Shown here: piece after piece, positions 8,998-17,818 of the stretch
How positions within the stretch are numbered: the stretch's first letter is position 1
Layout: each line of letters opens with the position of its first letter
Assembly (NCBI GenBank): GCA_017410265.1
Contig: JAFQRC010000001.1
Coordinates: forward strand, 186,001 to 250,000
Origin: Ruminococcus sp.
Lineage (GTDB): Bacteria; Bacillota; Clostridia; Oscillospirales; Acutalibacteraceae
Direction: 5' to 3'
Length of the DNA stretch: 64,000 bases
The notes under the pieces: generated by a model
Database searches by the model: none
What the model was told of the DNA's origin: nothing
Seen by the model: the letters and a program-made list of their open reading frames with translations, nothing else
Made by a program: the position numbers and the translations under genes

Positions 8998-10158
8998 ATG
9001 GCTGATTCTCTAGTGCAGATAGATTTGAAAAAGCTTTCAGAAAATGTGAAAGCGATTGTAGAAAAGTACCCACAGTACAAAAACTACATCGGCGTTGTAA
9101 AAGGCGATTGCTACGGTCACGGTATGAAAGCTGTGAAGGCACTTAACAAAGGCGGAATAAACTACTTTGCTGTTTCGTCCCTTGAAGAAGCGAAAGCTTT
9201 TCGAGAAGTCCTTTCTGATACACCTGTGCTTTATTTAGAGCCTGTGGAGTCTGACAGGCTAAATGAAGCCCAGAACCTGAAACTCACGCTCGCAATTTCT
9301 GATATGGAGCATTTGAAAACCGTGCTTTCGTATAAAACTGAGTATTCTTTTAATCTCCATTTGCAGATTGATGCAGGCTTTAATCGTCTTGGCTTTAAGG
9401 ATAAGCACGAGATAAAACAAGCTGTCGATATGATAAAATCTTCACAGCATACGCTCGAGGGTATATATCAGCATTTTGCGACAGCGGGGATTTTCGACCC
9501 GCATTATGATAACCAGATAAATCGTTTCAAAGAGCTCACCTCGCTGATTGATTTAAGTGAGATTCCTATGGTGCATTTAGGAAGCGGAGTGTCGCTTTTA
9601 GCTCACGAAAAAATCGATATAGCAAATACTACCCGAATGGGGCTTTTGATGTACGGCTACAACATCGGCCCTCAGTCTTATGGTGGCGGTATCAAGAATA
9701 AAATAAGAGAGCTTCGCGACCGCTACTATCAGAAAAAGTGGGGACTTTCAAAAACGATAAAAGATGTAAAGATCGAGCTTTCTCCTGCTATGAGCTACAA
9801 GTGCAGAATACTGCATTTGAAGAAAGTCAAAGCGGGCGAGTTTGTTGGATATAACGCTTCGTATAAGGCGGAAAGCGACATGATTCTCGCTATACTTCCT
9901 GTCGGCTATAATAACGGCATAGGACACAAAAACTACGGCAGAGTGGTAGAGATAAACGAAAAGCTCTATCCTGTAGTCGGCGAAATCGGAATGAATATGT
10001 GCGCCGTCAAGGTGGATAACAGTGTTAAAATAACCGACGAAGTCACCTTGCTCGGAGATAAAATAACGCTTGGAATGTTCAGCCGAAGTGCGGATTTAGG
10101 ACTGGCTGAAGCTTTAGTTTCAATCGGAAAAAATAACGAGAGAATTTATGTGGAATAA
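8998..10158 (+). CDS. alr: Alanine racemase-type PLP enzyme
   Basis: The fold-III PLP racemase family interconverts L- and D-amino acids, usually alanine. The 386 residues carry the PLP-lysine motif VVKGDCYGHG (near residue 34), the DAGFNRLGF segment, MGLLMYGYN and the second catalytic Tyr region VGYNASYKAE near 280. The C-terminal beta domain has GEIGMNMCAV where classical Alr has GRVxMDM. Several motifs are looser than in canonical Alr (KGDCYGHG for KANAYGHG), so the substrate could be another amino acid such as serine. It heads a run with an ATP-grasp gene 21 nt downstream, suggesting that its D-amino acid product is consumed there. Confidence 0.82.
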   Translation: MADSLVQIDLKKLSENVKAIVEKYPQYKNYIGVVKGDCYGHGMKAVKALNKGGINYFAVSSLEEAKAFREVLSDTPVLYLEPVESDRLNEAQNLKLTLAISDMEHLKTVLSYKTEYSFNLHLQIDAGFNRLGFKDKHEIKQAVDMIKSSQHTLEGIYQHFATAGIFDPHYDNQINRFKELTSLIDLSEIPMVHLGSGVSLLAHEKIDIANTTRMGLLMYGYNIGPQSYGGGIKNKIRELRDRYYQKKWGLSKTIKDVKIELSPAMSYKCRILHLKKVKAGEFVGYNASYKAESDMILAILPVGYNNGIGHKNYGRVVEINEKLYPVVGEIGMNMCAVKVDNSVKITDEVTLLGDKITLGMFSRSADLGLAEALVSIGKNNERIYVE

Positions 10159-10179
10159 TACTTCTGGGAGGTATGTGTT

Positions 10180-11208
10180 ATGGCAATGTCAGTAGGAAAA
10201 TGGCTACTCAATAAATTTAAAGATATCAACCGCGACAGAATGGACAAGCACATCGAGATTATCAGCAAAAACTCGGGTAAGAGTAAGTTTTATATCAAGT
10301 GCAGTATGATGTGGAATTTTCTTACTCAGGGCACAGGCTACACTGACTATTTTCGCGGTAACTTTATTGAGCTTAGCAAAGAAGAAAAAAAGACCTTTGC
10401 AACCGCAAAGCGTTTTTACAGACTCATTGAATATCTAAACGACGAGCAGTACAGCATAATACTCGGCGATAAGCTCATTTTCAACGAGATTTTCAAAGAG
10501 TACTTAAAGCGTGATTTTATCAATCTGCGAAAAAGCTCAGTAGAAGATTTCAAGAATTTCCTGAGCGATAAAACCACCGTTTTTGCTAAGGAAACAAACG
10601 GCGAATGCGGTCACGGTATTAGTAAAATTACTGTTTCTGAAATTGAAGATGTGAAGGCTTTGTATAACAAGCTTGTTGAGAATAATCAGCTTTTGGTCGA
10701 GGATGCTATCATTCAGCACGATGACCTCAATCAGATTAACCCGAATGTCGTGAATTCGTTCAGAATAGTCACTGTCTACAAAGACGGCAAAGCTCATGTT
10801 GTCAGCAACGCGCTGAGAATCAATCAGGACGACAGCGATGTTATCGGTTGCACAAACGACCTCTATTTCAGCCTTGGTGAAGACGGAAAAATCGACAGTA
10901 ATGTAATCGATGACTATGCAGTTGTTTATGATACCCACCCGCTGACAGGGAAGAAATTCTCTGATGTTTGTATCAGCGGGGTAAAAGATGCTTTTGAAAT
11001 GGTAAAAGAAGCTCACTTAAGACTTCCTCAGGTCAGATACATCGGCTGGGATGTAGCGTTTTCTGAAAACGGCCCTGTTATGGTCGAGGGCAACGAGTAT
11101 CCGGGTTACGGAATACTGCAGTTTTATAAACTGAAAAACAAGCGCACAGGTCACCTAAAAGAAGTCGAGAATGTGCTCGGTGATGAATTCAAAAATATCA
11201 GACTTTAA
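10180..11208 (+). CDS. ATP-grasp domain protein, sugar-transfer-associated type
   Basis: The 342-residue protein shows an ATP-grasp fold: an ATP-lysine strand TTVFAKETNGECGHGI (about residues 128-145), LLVEDAIIQHDDLNQINP, NSFRIVTVYKDGKAH, and the metal-binding end RYIGWDVAFSENGPVMVEGN near 290, where Glu and Asn would hold Mg2+. Such enzymes join a carboxylate to an amine or thiol through an acyl phosphate. The layout resembles the family annotated as sugar-transfer-associated ATP-grasp, whose reactions are mostly unknown. Gene order right behind a racemase suggests ligation of a D-amino acid, but that is inference. The start ATG at 10180 follows GGGAGG. Confidence 0.75.
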   Translation: MAMSVGKWLLNKFKDINRDRMDKHIEIISKNSGKSKFYIKCSMMWNFLTQGTGYTDYFRGNFIELSKEEKKTFATAKRFYRLIEYLNDEQYSIILGDKLIFNEIFKEYLKRDFINLRKSSVEDFKNFLSDKTTVFAKETNGECGHGISKITVSEIEDVKALYNKLVENNQLLVEDAIIQHDDLNQINPNVVNSFRIVTVYKDGKAHVVSNALRINQDDSDVIGCTNDLYFSLGEDGKIDSNVIDDYAVVYDTHPLTGKKFSDVCISGVKDAFEMVKEAHLRLPQVRYIGWDVAFSENGPVMVEGNEYPGYGILQFYKLKNKRTGHLKEVENVLGDEFKNIRL

Positions 11209-11218
11209 AGGTGATTTT

Positions 11219-11536
11219 GTGGAAAATACATTTGATAAAATCTACGATATTGTCAGCCAGATACCAAAAGGCAGGGTTGCGACCTACGGCTTAGTTGCAA
11301 AGCTCGCGGGTAATAAAAGATGGGCGAGAGTAGTCGGCTATGCACTGCATGTAAATCCCGACCAGAGCAAAATACCTTGCCACAGGGTAGTAAACCGCGA
11401 AGGAAAAGTGTCAAAAGCTTTTGTTTTCGGCGGAGAAAACGAGCAGATAAAACTGCTTTTGGACGAGGGCGTAGAGGTTGTTGACGGCAAAGTTGATTTG
11501 GAAAAATATTTGTGGAATGTAGGGGTTATATTATGA
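11219..11536 (+). CDS. Ogt/MGMT-like DNA-binding methyltransferase domain protein
   Basis: The 105-residue protein is only the C-terminal domain of O6-alkylguanine-DNA alkyltransferase. It keeps the acceptor motif IPCHRVVNREG with the cysteine, and RVATYGLVAKLAG of the DNA-binding winged helix. Alkyltransferase-like proteins have Trp in place of this Cys; here Cys is present, so suicidal alkyl transfer is possible even without the N-terminal domain. I start it at GTG 11219, preceded by AAAGGTGA; an upstream in-frame start at 11171 would lie inside the ATP-grasp gene. Its stop overlaps the next start (ATGA). Confidence 0.82.
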   Translation: MENTFDKIYDIVSQIPKGRVATYGLVAKLAGNKRWARVVGYALHVNPDQSKIPCHRVVNREGKVSKAFVFGGENEQIKLLLDEGVEVVDGKVDLEKYLWNVGVIL

Positions 11537-12288
11537 GAGCGTTAATTACAGGAGCATCGTCAGGGATAGGCAGAGATATGGCAAGGTACCTTGCGTCACT
11601 TGGTTGGGATTTAGTTGTTGTAGCCAGAAGAACAGAAAGACTTATTTCTTTAAAAGAAGAATTAAAAGATACTGATGTTATGTGCATCACAGCTGACCTT
11701 TCAAAAAAAGAAGACTGCTACCGCGTTTACGAGGAAGCAAAGGGTGTAGAAATTGATATGCTTATTAACAACGCGGGCTTTGGCTTAGCGGGTGAGTTTG
11801 TCGACACTGACCTTGACACAGAGCTTAAGATGATTGACACAAACATCACAGCTCTGCATATCCTGACTAAGCTTTTCTTGAATGATTTTGTAAAACGTGA
11901 CAGCGGAATTATTTTAAATGTTGCGTCGTCTGCATCGTTTATGGCAGGCCCGCTGTTAAACACATATTACGCTACGAAAAACTATGTCTACAGACTTTCA
12001 CAGGCGATTTATCAGGAACTAAAAGAGAAGAAAAGTAAGGTGAAAGTTTCTATACTTTGTCCGGGTCCGATACAGACAGAGTTTTTAGATGTTGCTGATG
12101 TCGGCTTTGTGATAAAGGGACTCAAAAGCGAAGATGTCGCAAAGCTCGCTGTCGATAAAGCACTCAAAGGTAAGTTGATTATCATACCAGGCTTTATGAT
12201 GAAAGCAGGAAAGTTTTTACTCAGACTCACTCCCGAAAAGCTGATGCTGTGGGTGTCCTACAGAATCCAGCACAAAAAGAAAAAATGA
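11533..12288 (+). CDS. Short-chain dehydrogenase/reductase
   Basis: A classical SDR of 251 residues. The NAD(P)-binding loop TGASSGIG is at residues 6-13, the NNAG motif near 83, the catalytic Ser in NVASSASF and the Tyr/Lys pair in YYATKNYVYR. An Arg pair after the second strand (VARRTERL) points to NADPH preference. The basic C-terminal end (YRIQHKKKK) is common in the DltE/YdfG-like clostridial group. The substrate is unknown. The start ATG lies inside the preceding gene's stop, so it belongs to the same transcript as the racemase and ATP-grasp genes. Confidence 0.88.
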   Translation: MRALITGASSGIGRDMARYLASLGWDLVVVARRTERLISLKEELKDTDVMCITADLSKKEDCYRVYEEAKGVEIDMLINNAGFGLAGEFVDTDLDTELKMIDTNITALHILTKLFLNDFVKRDSGIILNVASSASFMAGPLLNTYYATKNYVYRLSQAIYQELKEKKSKVKVSILCPGPIQTEFLDVADVGFVIKGLKSEDVAKLAVDKALKGKLIIIPGFMMKAGKFLLRLTPEKLMLWVSYRIQHKKKK

Positions 12289-12300
12289 TGATATGAAAAA

Positions 12301-12332
12301 ACTCCCCGAAGAAAATTTCGGGGAGTAATTTT
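12301..12332. terminator. Bidirectional terminator between the SDR gene and mreB
   Basis: ACTCCCCGAA and TTCGGGGAGT form a perfect 10-bp stem with a GAAAAT loop, flanked by an A-run on the left and AATTTTA on the right. Confidence 0.85.
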
Positions 12333-12339
12333 ATGTATT

Positions 12340-13353
12340 TTAATAAACCATCATCAGCGGATTTAAACTGTTTTTCTGAGCTTCAGCCTCGTCAATGTAG
12401 TCGATAGCCTTGAAAAGTCCGTTTACAACACAGTCACTAGGCTCTATTGCTGTAGTGACTTTGATGTTAGTCGCGTTTTCAACTAAATCGCGCATACCTC
12501 TGAGCTTGCTCAAGCCACCAGTGATTGTGATACCGTCGGTGTGGATATCGGAAAGTAGTTCAGGCGGAGTGTCCTCGAGTACATCAGCTATAGCGACAGC
12601 GATGTTCTTAGCGATATCAAAGATAACTTCCATAATCTCGCTTGACTTGATATCAACAAATTTCGGCAGACCGCGCACTGCATCTCTGCCCTTAATACGG
12701 AAGGTTCTTTCTTCGTTTTCGTACATAACGGTTCCGATTGCTTCTTTACAGCTTCTTGCCATAGCCTTGCCGATTATGAGGTTGTGCTGTCTTCGAGCGT
12801 ATTTAATGATTTCTTCATCCATAGCGTTGCCTGCTGTTTTGATAGTTTTGCCAACACTGACACCACCTAAAGTCATCACAGCGATGTCCGCAGAGCCTGC
12901 GCCCATATCGACAACCATCGCGCCGTGAGGACTCATGATATCCTTGCCACAGCCAAACGCAGCAGCTTTAGCTGATTCCAAAAGAAGAACTCTTCTTACG
13001 CCAAAGCTCGAAATAGCGTTGACGATAGCACGCTTTTGCACCTCGGTTATCTCACCCGGAATACACGCGAGCACTCTCGGCATAACAACCTTACTGCTGC
13101 ACACTTCGCATAAAAAGATGTTCACGAGCTCTTCTACAAGGCTTGACTCTGCGATAACAGAGGACTCAAGCGGAAAGACTACATCTATGCGGTTTGAAGT
13201 ACGACCGAGCATCTGATAAGCTTCACTTCCGAAAGTGAGAATTTCATTTGTGAGCTTGTCGTATGATATAACCGACGGCTCATCAATTACTTTTCCGTCG
13301 TGTTCAATACATATTCTGGTGTTAGCGGTACCTAAATCCAAAGCTATATCCAT
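12340..13353 (-). CDS. mreB: MreB/Mbl-family actin-like shape protein
   Basis: The bacterial actin MreB forms membrane-bound filaments that guide lateral wall synthesis. The 337 residues include the phosphate-1 loop DLGTANTRICIE at the N-terminus, VVDMGAGSADIAVMTLGG (phosphate-2) near residue 155 and ITGGLSKLRGM (adenosine motif) near 285. The start ATG follows AAAGGTGG. It is not next to mreCD, so it may be an Mbl- or MreBH-type paralogue. The downstream terminator is shared with the SDR gene. Confidence 0.9.
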   Translation of the reverse strand: MDIALDLGTANTRICIEHDGKVIDEPSVISYDKLTNEILTFGSEAYQMLGRTSNRIDVVFPLESSVIAESSLVEELVNIFLCEVCSSKVVMPRVLACIPGEITEVQKRAIVNAISSFGVRRVLLLESAKAAAFGCGKDIMSPHGAMVVDMGAGSADIAVMTLGGVSVGKTIKTAGNAMDEEIIKYARRQHNLIIGKAMARSCKEAIGTVMYENEERTFRIKGRDAVRGLPKFVDIKSSEIMEVIFDIAKNIAVAIADVLEDTPPELLSDIHTDGITITGGLSKLRGMRDLVENATNIKVTTAIEPSDCVVNGLFKAIDYIDEAEAQKNSLNPLMMVY

Positions 13354-13413
13354 TTGTATACCACCTTTCGTAATATACCGAAATTATATCTCAGTTTAAA
13401 AGATTTTTCAAGG

Positions 13414-14073
13414 TTAATATAAATGAGCTGTAGTAAGCAGAGCGGCACAGCAGATGTGCGAGGGTTTTGCTTTATTCAGAGTTTTTGAGCATTCACCCAG
13501 AGTAGTGCCTGTTGTGATAACATCATCTATCAGAAGTACTGAGCGGTTACGCACCGTGTTTTTGTCGATCACCCTGAAAGCACCTTTTAGATTCTCCAGT
13601 CTTTTCCTGCCATTTAAGGTATGTTGAGGTTTAGTGTTTTTTATCTTATCTAAGGTGCAGATGTACGGGAGATGAAGCTCTTGCGACAGCTCCTTTGCGA
13701 GTAGCTCGCTTTGATTGAAGCCTCGTTTTTTGAGAGGCTTTTTGTGCATTGGAACATAGGTGATAAAATCAAAAACCATGTCAGGATAACTGCACTTTAT
13801 GTCTTTTGCCATGAGTTTAGCAAACGCTTTTGAATAGTGCTGTCTGTTGTGAAATTTGAAGTTTATCAGAGCGCGTCTGTATCTACCGCGATAAATAAGC
13901 GGAGCGGTGGAGCGATAACCGCCAGTTACACCCTGACACACACCGTGTTTTGGTAGTGCTTTTTCACATTTTTGACAGCAAAGCTCATAGTTTTCGATGA
14001 CTTTAGAGCAGTAAGGGCATCTGTTCGAAAACAAAAATGAGGTGAATTTATCCTTAATCTTTCTAAAAATCAT
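13414..14073 (-). CDS. comF: ComF family protein (zinc finger plus phosphoribosyltransferase)
   Basis: ComF proteins take part in DNA uptake during competence; many genomes keep them without known transformability. The 219-residue protein begins with a four-cysteine finger (CPYCSKVIENYELCCQKC, residues about 19-36) and ends with a type I phosphoribosyltransferase domain whose PRPP loop is LLIDDVITTGTTLGECS. GFNQSELLAKELS is the conserved middle motif. It follows recD2 by 6 nt on the same strand, so the two DNA-processing genes probably share a transcript. Confidence 0.9.
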   Translation of the reverse strand: MIFRKIKDKFTSFLFSNRCPYCSKVIENYELCCQKCEKALPKHGVCQGVTGGYRSTAPLIYRGRYRRALINFKFHNRQHYSKAFAKLMAKDIKCSYPDMVFDFITYVPMHKKPLKKRGFNQSELLAKELSQELHLPYICTLDKIKNTKPQHTLNGRKRLENLKGAFRVIDKNTVRNRSVLLIDDVITTGTTLGECSKTLNKAKPSHICCAALLTTAHLY

Positions 14074-14079
14074 AGCTTA

Positions 14080-16296
14080 CTAATCCTTGCTTCTTGTTAG
14101 AAACTCCTTTAGTCCTGAAAAGCGCAGAATACGCTTGTTGTTGTTGACCATTTTTATTATTGCACTCTGGTCGCCGACTAAGATGAGCATTTTCTTTGCT
14201 CTGGTTACGGCGGTGTAAAGCAGATTACGATACATCAGCTGAGGCGCAAAATGGTGCACCGGCATAACGACAGCCTCAAACTCGTTGCCCTGACTTTTGT
14301 GAACTGTGCAGGCATAAGAGAGCTCTAAATCAGCAATAGAGTCTTCGTCGTAGAGAGCCACCTTGTCGTCAAAGCGGACTTTTATAAGCTTTGATGACGG
14401 GTTAACTTCCTCTAAAATTCCGATATCTCCGTTGAAAATACCCTCGCCAAACTCTCCGTTTTCCTTCACCCAGTTTATGTTATAGTTGTTTTTATTCTGC
14501 ATAACCTTGTCGCCCTCACGCAAGCAAAAGTAGTTGACACTTATCTCGCGCTTTGATGGGTCTTTAGGGTTAATTATACTCTGAATACGGTTGTTGAGCT
14601 CGTATGTGCCGAGTATTCCTTTTCTGGTCGGGGAGAGAATCTGGATATCACTCATACAAGAGTAGCCGTAGGTGTTTTTCAGCCTTCTTGTGCAAAGGTC
14701 GGCTATGGTGAAAGCGATGTCTTCTGTGTTTGATTTCTGCATAAAGAAGAAGTCGCTGTTTGTTTCATTCAGGGTAGGCGTTTCGCCGTTTACTATCTTG
14801 TGGGCATTTGTGACTATCAGACTGCTCAGTGACTGGCGGAAAATTTCCTTGAGCTTTACTACGGGGACTGTGTCGCTTGCGATAAGATCAGAAAGCACAT
14901 TACCCGCACCGACCGACGGCAACTGGTCGCAGTCGCCGACTAAAATCAGTCTGCACGACAGAGGAAGAGCACGCATAAGTGACTCGAACAGCACACAGTC
15001 AACCATCGAAACCTCGTCTACGATAATAGCGTCGCAGTTGAGCATATTGTGCTCATTTTTCTTAAATTGAGGTCTGTCTTCAATGTCAAAGCTCACTTCC
15101 AGCAGACGATGAATGGTTTTCGCCTCTTCATTTGTCAGCGCACTCATTCGCTGAGCGGCACGACCGGTCGGCGCGCAAAGGCACACCTTTTGTCCGTTTT
15201 CTTTGAGTAAGCGTATAATAGCGTTCAAAGTGGTGGTTTTACCTGTGCCCGGACCGCCTGTCAAAATAAGCATACCTTTCGTTAAGGCTTCTTTGATAGC
15301 TTTTTTCTGAAGCTCTGCGTATTTTATGTTATCAGTTTTCTCGATGTACTCGATTTTTTCGTCAACACCGTCTATTCTCATAGCGGGATATCTCATCAGC
15401 ATCTGAATTCTCGCGCTGATGTAGGTTTCGCTCTGGTGCATAGAGGAAGCGAAGATAAATTCTTTTTCAGAAATATATTCGCTGATCAAAGAGCCCTCTT
15501 CGAGCATTTCTTTCAGAGCGGATTCAACACTGAGTGGCTCGATAGACAGCATTTTCGCTGTGACTTCAATGAGCTTGTCGTATGGCAGACAGGTGTGGCC
15601 GTTTAGTTTGTTGTGATTTAAGACATGGCTCAGTGCCGCGCGGACACGGAAACGGTCGTCTAAAGAGCGGTCCTGATGTCTTGCTATCGCGTCTGCTGTA
15701 TCAAAAGAGATGTTGAGCCTTTCGTCACACAAAACAAAAGGGTTGTCCTCGATACACCTGATAGCCAGATTTCCAAAGCATTTCCAGATTGCTACCGCGG
15801 CTTTTGCGTTGATATTAAAGCCTGACAGGTACACCATCAGTTCTCTTATTCCGACAACCTGCTTGAGCTGATTGCTGATATCAAGTGCTTTGTCAGTTGA
15901 AATACCTTTGATTTTAGCTACTCTGACAGGGTCGTTTTCAAGCACTGACAGAGTATCAGCACCGAATTCTTTGACAAGTCTCTGTGCTGTGGCAGGACCG
16001 ACACCTTTTATAGCACCGCTACTAAGGTACTTGAGTATTCCGTCTAAGTTTTCGGGCATAGAACGCTCACAGGCAGTAGCTACAAACTGCTGTCCGTACG
16101 ATGGGTGGTTTTTATATGTACCGTAAAGCTTTACCTGCTCGCCGACGCTTATCAGTGGCATTGTGCCGACAGCGGTTATCATTTCGTTTTCGCCTATAAG
16201 CTCAATAACGGTGTAGCCGTTTTCTTCGTTTCTGAAAACTATCGACTCAACCTGACCGCTGAGTTCATAAAGCTCATTGTTTTCGTTCATGCTCAT
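14080..16296 (-). CDS. recD2: RecD2-type ATP-dependent DNA helicase
   Basis: RecD2 is a 5'-3' superfamily 1B helicase acting in repair outside RecBCD. The 738-residue length fits the family. Visible parts are an N-terminal OB-like region (residues 10-75), a helix-hairpin-helix SSGAIKGVGPATAQRLV near 95, Walker A LTGGPGTGKTTTLNA near 345, Walker B IIVDEVSMVD, GDCDQLPSVGAGNVL, and the C-terminal TVHKSQGNEFEAVV motif V/VI with AVTRAKKML. The start is preceded by AGGAAT. It forms a two-gene unit with comF. Confidence 0.95.
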   Translation of the reverse strand: MSMNENNELYELSGQVESIVFRNEENGYTVIELIGENEMITAVGTMPLISVGEQVKLYGTYKNHPSYGQQFVATACERSMPENLDGILKYLSSGAIKGVGPATAQRLVKEFGADTLSVLENDPVRVAKIKGISTDKALDISNQLKQVVGIRELMVYLSGFNINAKAAVAIWKCFGNLAIRCIEDNPFVLCDERLNISFDTADAIARHQDRSLDDRFRVRAALSHVLNHNKLNGHTCLPYDKLIEVTAKMLSIEPLSVESALKEMLEEGSLISEYISEKEFIFASSMHQSETYISARIQMLMRYPAMRIDGVDEKIEYIEKTDNIKYAELQKKAIKEALTKGMLILTGGPGTGKTTTLNAIIRLLKENGQKVCLCAPTGRAAQRMSALTNEEAKTIHRLLEVSFDIEDRPQFKKNEHNMLNCDAIIVDEVSMVDCVLFESLMRALPLSCRLILVGDCDQLPSVGAGNVLSDLIASDTVPVVKLKEIFRQSLSSLIVTNAHKIVNGETPTLNETNSDFFFMQKSNTEDIAFTIADLCTRRLKNTYGYSCMSDIQILSPTRKGILGTYELNNRIQSIINPKDPSKREISVNYFCLREGDKVMQNKNNYNINWVKENGEFGEGIFNGDIGILEEVNPSSKLIKVRFDDKVALYDEDSIADLELSYACTVHKSQGNEFEAVVMPVHHFAPQLMYRNLLYTAVTRAKKMLILVGDQSAIIKMVNNNKRILRFSGLKEFLTRSKD

Positions 16297-16403
16297 AATA
16301 ATTCCTATATAGAAAAATAAATATAATCATTGAATTTTTACATTCTGTGCTTTATAATATAACATATTGTTAAAAATAAAGATATACTTTTGGGGGAATA
16401 AAA

Positions 16404-17102
16404 ATGGAATTTATTGCAAACGAAGGTAAAAATGTTGAAATAGAGGTAAACGGTGTGACCTATATGCGCCACGCTATCAAAACTCACTTTGTAAAGCAGG
16501 GCGAAAGCTACATCGATATTTTTGAAAAATATGTTTCTCCGCTTTATGAAGAGGGGGATATCGTGTCTTCTGCTGAGAAGATTATCGCTCTTTGCCAGAA
16601 CAGGGTAGTTCGCAGAGATGAGCTCAAAATCGGCTTTTGGGCAAAGCTTTTGTCGAAATTTGCTTCCCACCCTGACACAGGTGTCGGCGTTGGTGAAACT
16701 ATCAAAATGCAGTACGCTATCTCAAAATGCGGTCTTTTAAAGGTGCTCTGGGCGTCATTTGCGGGCGGTGTGTGCAAGGTTTTCGGCAAAAAAGGCGTTT
16801 TCTACGAAATCGTTGGCAGTGATGTAGCAGGACTCGACGGTTTTTATGACCATGTGTGGAGCGAGTACCGTGACATCGGTATCGAAAATCCAGAGAATCC
16901 GTCAGGCGTTTGCGACGAGATTAAGGAAAAGCTCGGCATCTCCTGTATGATAGTTGACGCAAATGATTTAGGTCAGGAGATTTTAGGCTATTCTTCGGAT
17001 ATCACACTTACCGAGGAAGAGCTCCTAGGTCTTATCAAGGACAACCCGACAGGACAGGGTCAGCAGACAACTCCGCTGATTCTTATCAGAAAAAAGCAGT
17101 AA
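16404..17102 (+). CDS. CofE-like coenzyme F420-0:L-glutamate ligase family protein
   Basis: The 232-residue protein resembles archaeal CofE, which adds glutamates to coenzyme F420-0 with GTP. Similar segments include the N-terminal TPLI-type replacement HAIKTHFVKQGESY, a basic VVRRDELKIGFWAKLLSKF helix, the DVAGLDGFYDHV glycine/aspartate region, and the C-terminal NPTGQGQQTTPLILIRK. No other F420 gene is in the window, and F420 is not expected in Clostridia of this kind, so the acceptor is probably different. The start ATG follows GGGGGAA. It is monocistronic. Confidence 0.6.
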   Translation: MEFIANEGKNVEIEVNGVTYMRHAIKTHFVKQGESYIDIFEKYVSPLYEEGDIVSSAEKIIALCQNRVVRRDELKIGFWAKLLSKFASHPDTGVGVGETIKMQYAISKCGLLKVLWASFAGGVCKVFGKKGVFYEIVGSDVAGLDGFYDHVWSEYRDIGIENPENPSGVCDEIKEKLGISCMIVDANDLGQEILGYSSDITLTEEELLGLIKDNPTGQGQQTTPLILIRKKQ

Positions 17103-17114
17103 AGTACCTATAAC

Positions 17115-17153
17115 AAAGCAGGGCGGTGAAAACTCACAGCCCTGCTTTTTCTT
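17115..17153. terminator. Bidirectional terminator overlapping the end of the next gene
   Basis: AAAGCAGGGC pairs with GCCCTGCTTT, with an inner GTGA/TCAC stem, followed by TTTCTTT. Its right arm covers the last codons of the minus-strand gene ending at 17134. Confidence 0.8.
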
Positions 17154-17463
17154 TGAAAGCCTCTTTTGATAAAACGGATAAGTATGAATAGTCTTTCTGA
17201 AGTAGTGATAATTCTTTTTTCGAATAATCACTGAGATTGTCGCTGATAAGTACAATGCTTTTGAAAGCACCCAGCTTCTGTGCTTTTGCTACAATACTGC
17301 GAACAGAGAATTCTAAGTCAACCGATTTGTCGTCTTTTGGAAAAAGAAGCACAACAGCATCGTCGTCGTTGAATTTAGTGAGTCTGTAGTAAAGCTCAAA
17401 AATTATGTGCGATATTCCTACTATCGCTAAAAAAGAAAGAATAACAAAAAACACGATTTTCAT
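17134..17463 (-). CDS. Small single-span membrane protein, unknown function
   Basis: The 109-residue protein has one N-terminal membrane helix (residues 3-25) without a lipobox, then an alpha/beta cytoplasmic or outer segment (DAVVLLFPKDDKSVDLEFSV, SIVLISDNLSDYSKKE). The second half looks like a small Rossmann-like piece with an acidic switch, but no catalytic motif is clear. The start ATG follows GAGGTGAT. It stands alone between convergent and divergent neighbours. Function unknown. Confidence 0.65.
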   Translation of the reverse strand: MKIVFFVILSFLAIVGISHIIFELYYRLTKFNDDDAVVLLFPKDDKSVDLEFSVRSIVAKAQKLGAFKSIVLISDNLSDYSKKELSLLQKDYSYLSVLSKEAFKEKAGL

Positions 17464-17583
17464 TTTATCACCTCAGTATATGATATTTTATAAAGCAGAA
17501 TTTGTGACGAATATTACACAGCTTTGGGTCCATAATAAAAATGGTGTATGTTAAGTATGCCAAAAATTAAAGAAGGTGAAATT

Positions 17584-17772
17584 ATGGACAACACTTACGC
17601 AAACCGCAGTATCCGCTGTACAGTAGACAACTGCAGATTCCACAACGACAAGGAAAACTACTGCTCTCTCGACAGCATTCAGGTTTCAACTCACGAGAAA
17701 AACCCGACAAAAGTCGAGTGCACAGACTGTTCAAGCTTTATGTGCAAGGATAGCTGTAAAGGCTGTAACTAA
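17584..17772 (+). CDS. DUF1540-like cysteine-rich miniprotein
   Basis: The 62-residue protein carries eight cysteines (CTVDNCRFHNDKENYC, then ECTDCSSFMC, then CKGC), the spacing seen in DUF1540 proteins, small presumed metal-binding proteins frequent in Clostridia and sometimes spore-associated. I start it at ATG 17584, which follows AAGGTG; the in-frame ATG at 17548 lacks a ribosome site. It has its own terminator and lies just before the dipicolinate synthase genes. Confidence 0.75.
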   Translation: MDNTYANRSIRCTVDNCRFHNDKENYCSLDSIQVSTHEKNPTKVECTDCSSFMCKDSCKGCN

Positions 17773-17781
17773 AGAAATAGA

Positions 17782-17813
17782 AAGAGCAGGCAATTGAGTT
17801 GTCTGCTCTTTTT
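17782..17813 (+). terminator. Intrinsic terminator after the DUF1540-like gene
   Basis: AAGAGCAG pairs with CTGCTCTT around a partly paired CAA...TTG loop, then TTTT. Confidence 0.75.
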
Positions 17814-17818
17814 GTATC

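Noticed and set aside
10537-11016. A 159-codon ORF antisense to the ATP-grasp gene
   Set aside because: The plus-strand gene has clear ATP-grasp motifs, a good ribosome site and operon context. The antisense ORF has none of these.
12410-13216. Two plus-strand ORFs across mreB
   Set aside because: They are reverse-frame shadows of a well-conserved actin-like gene.
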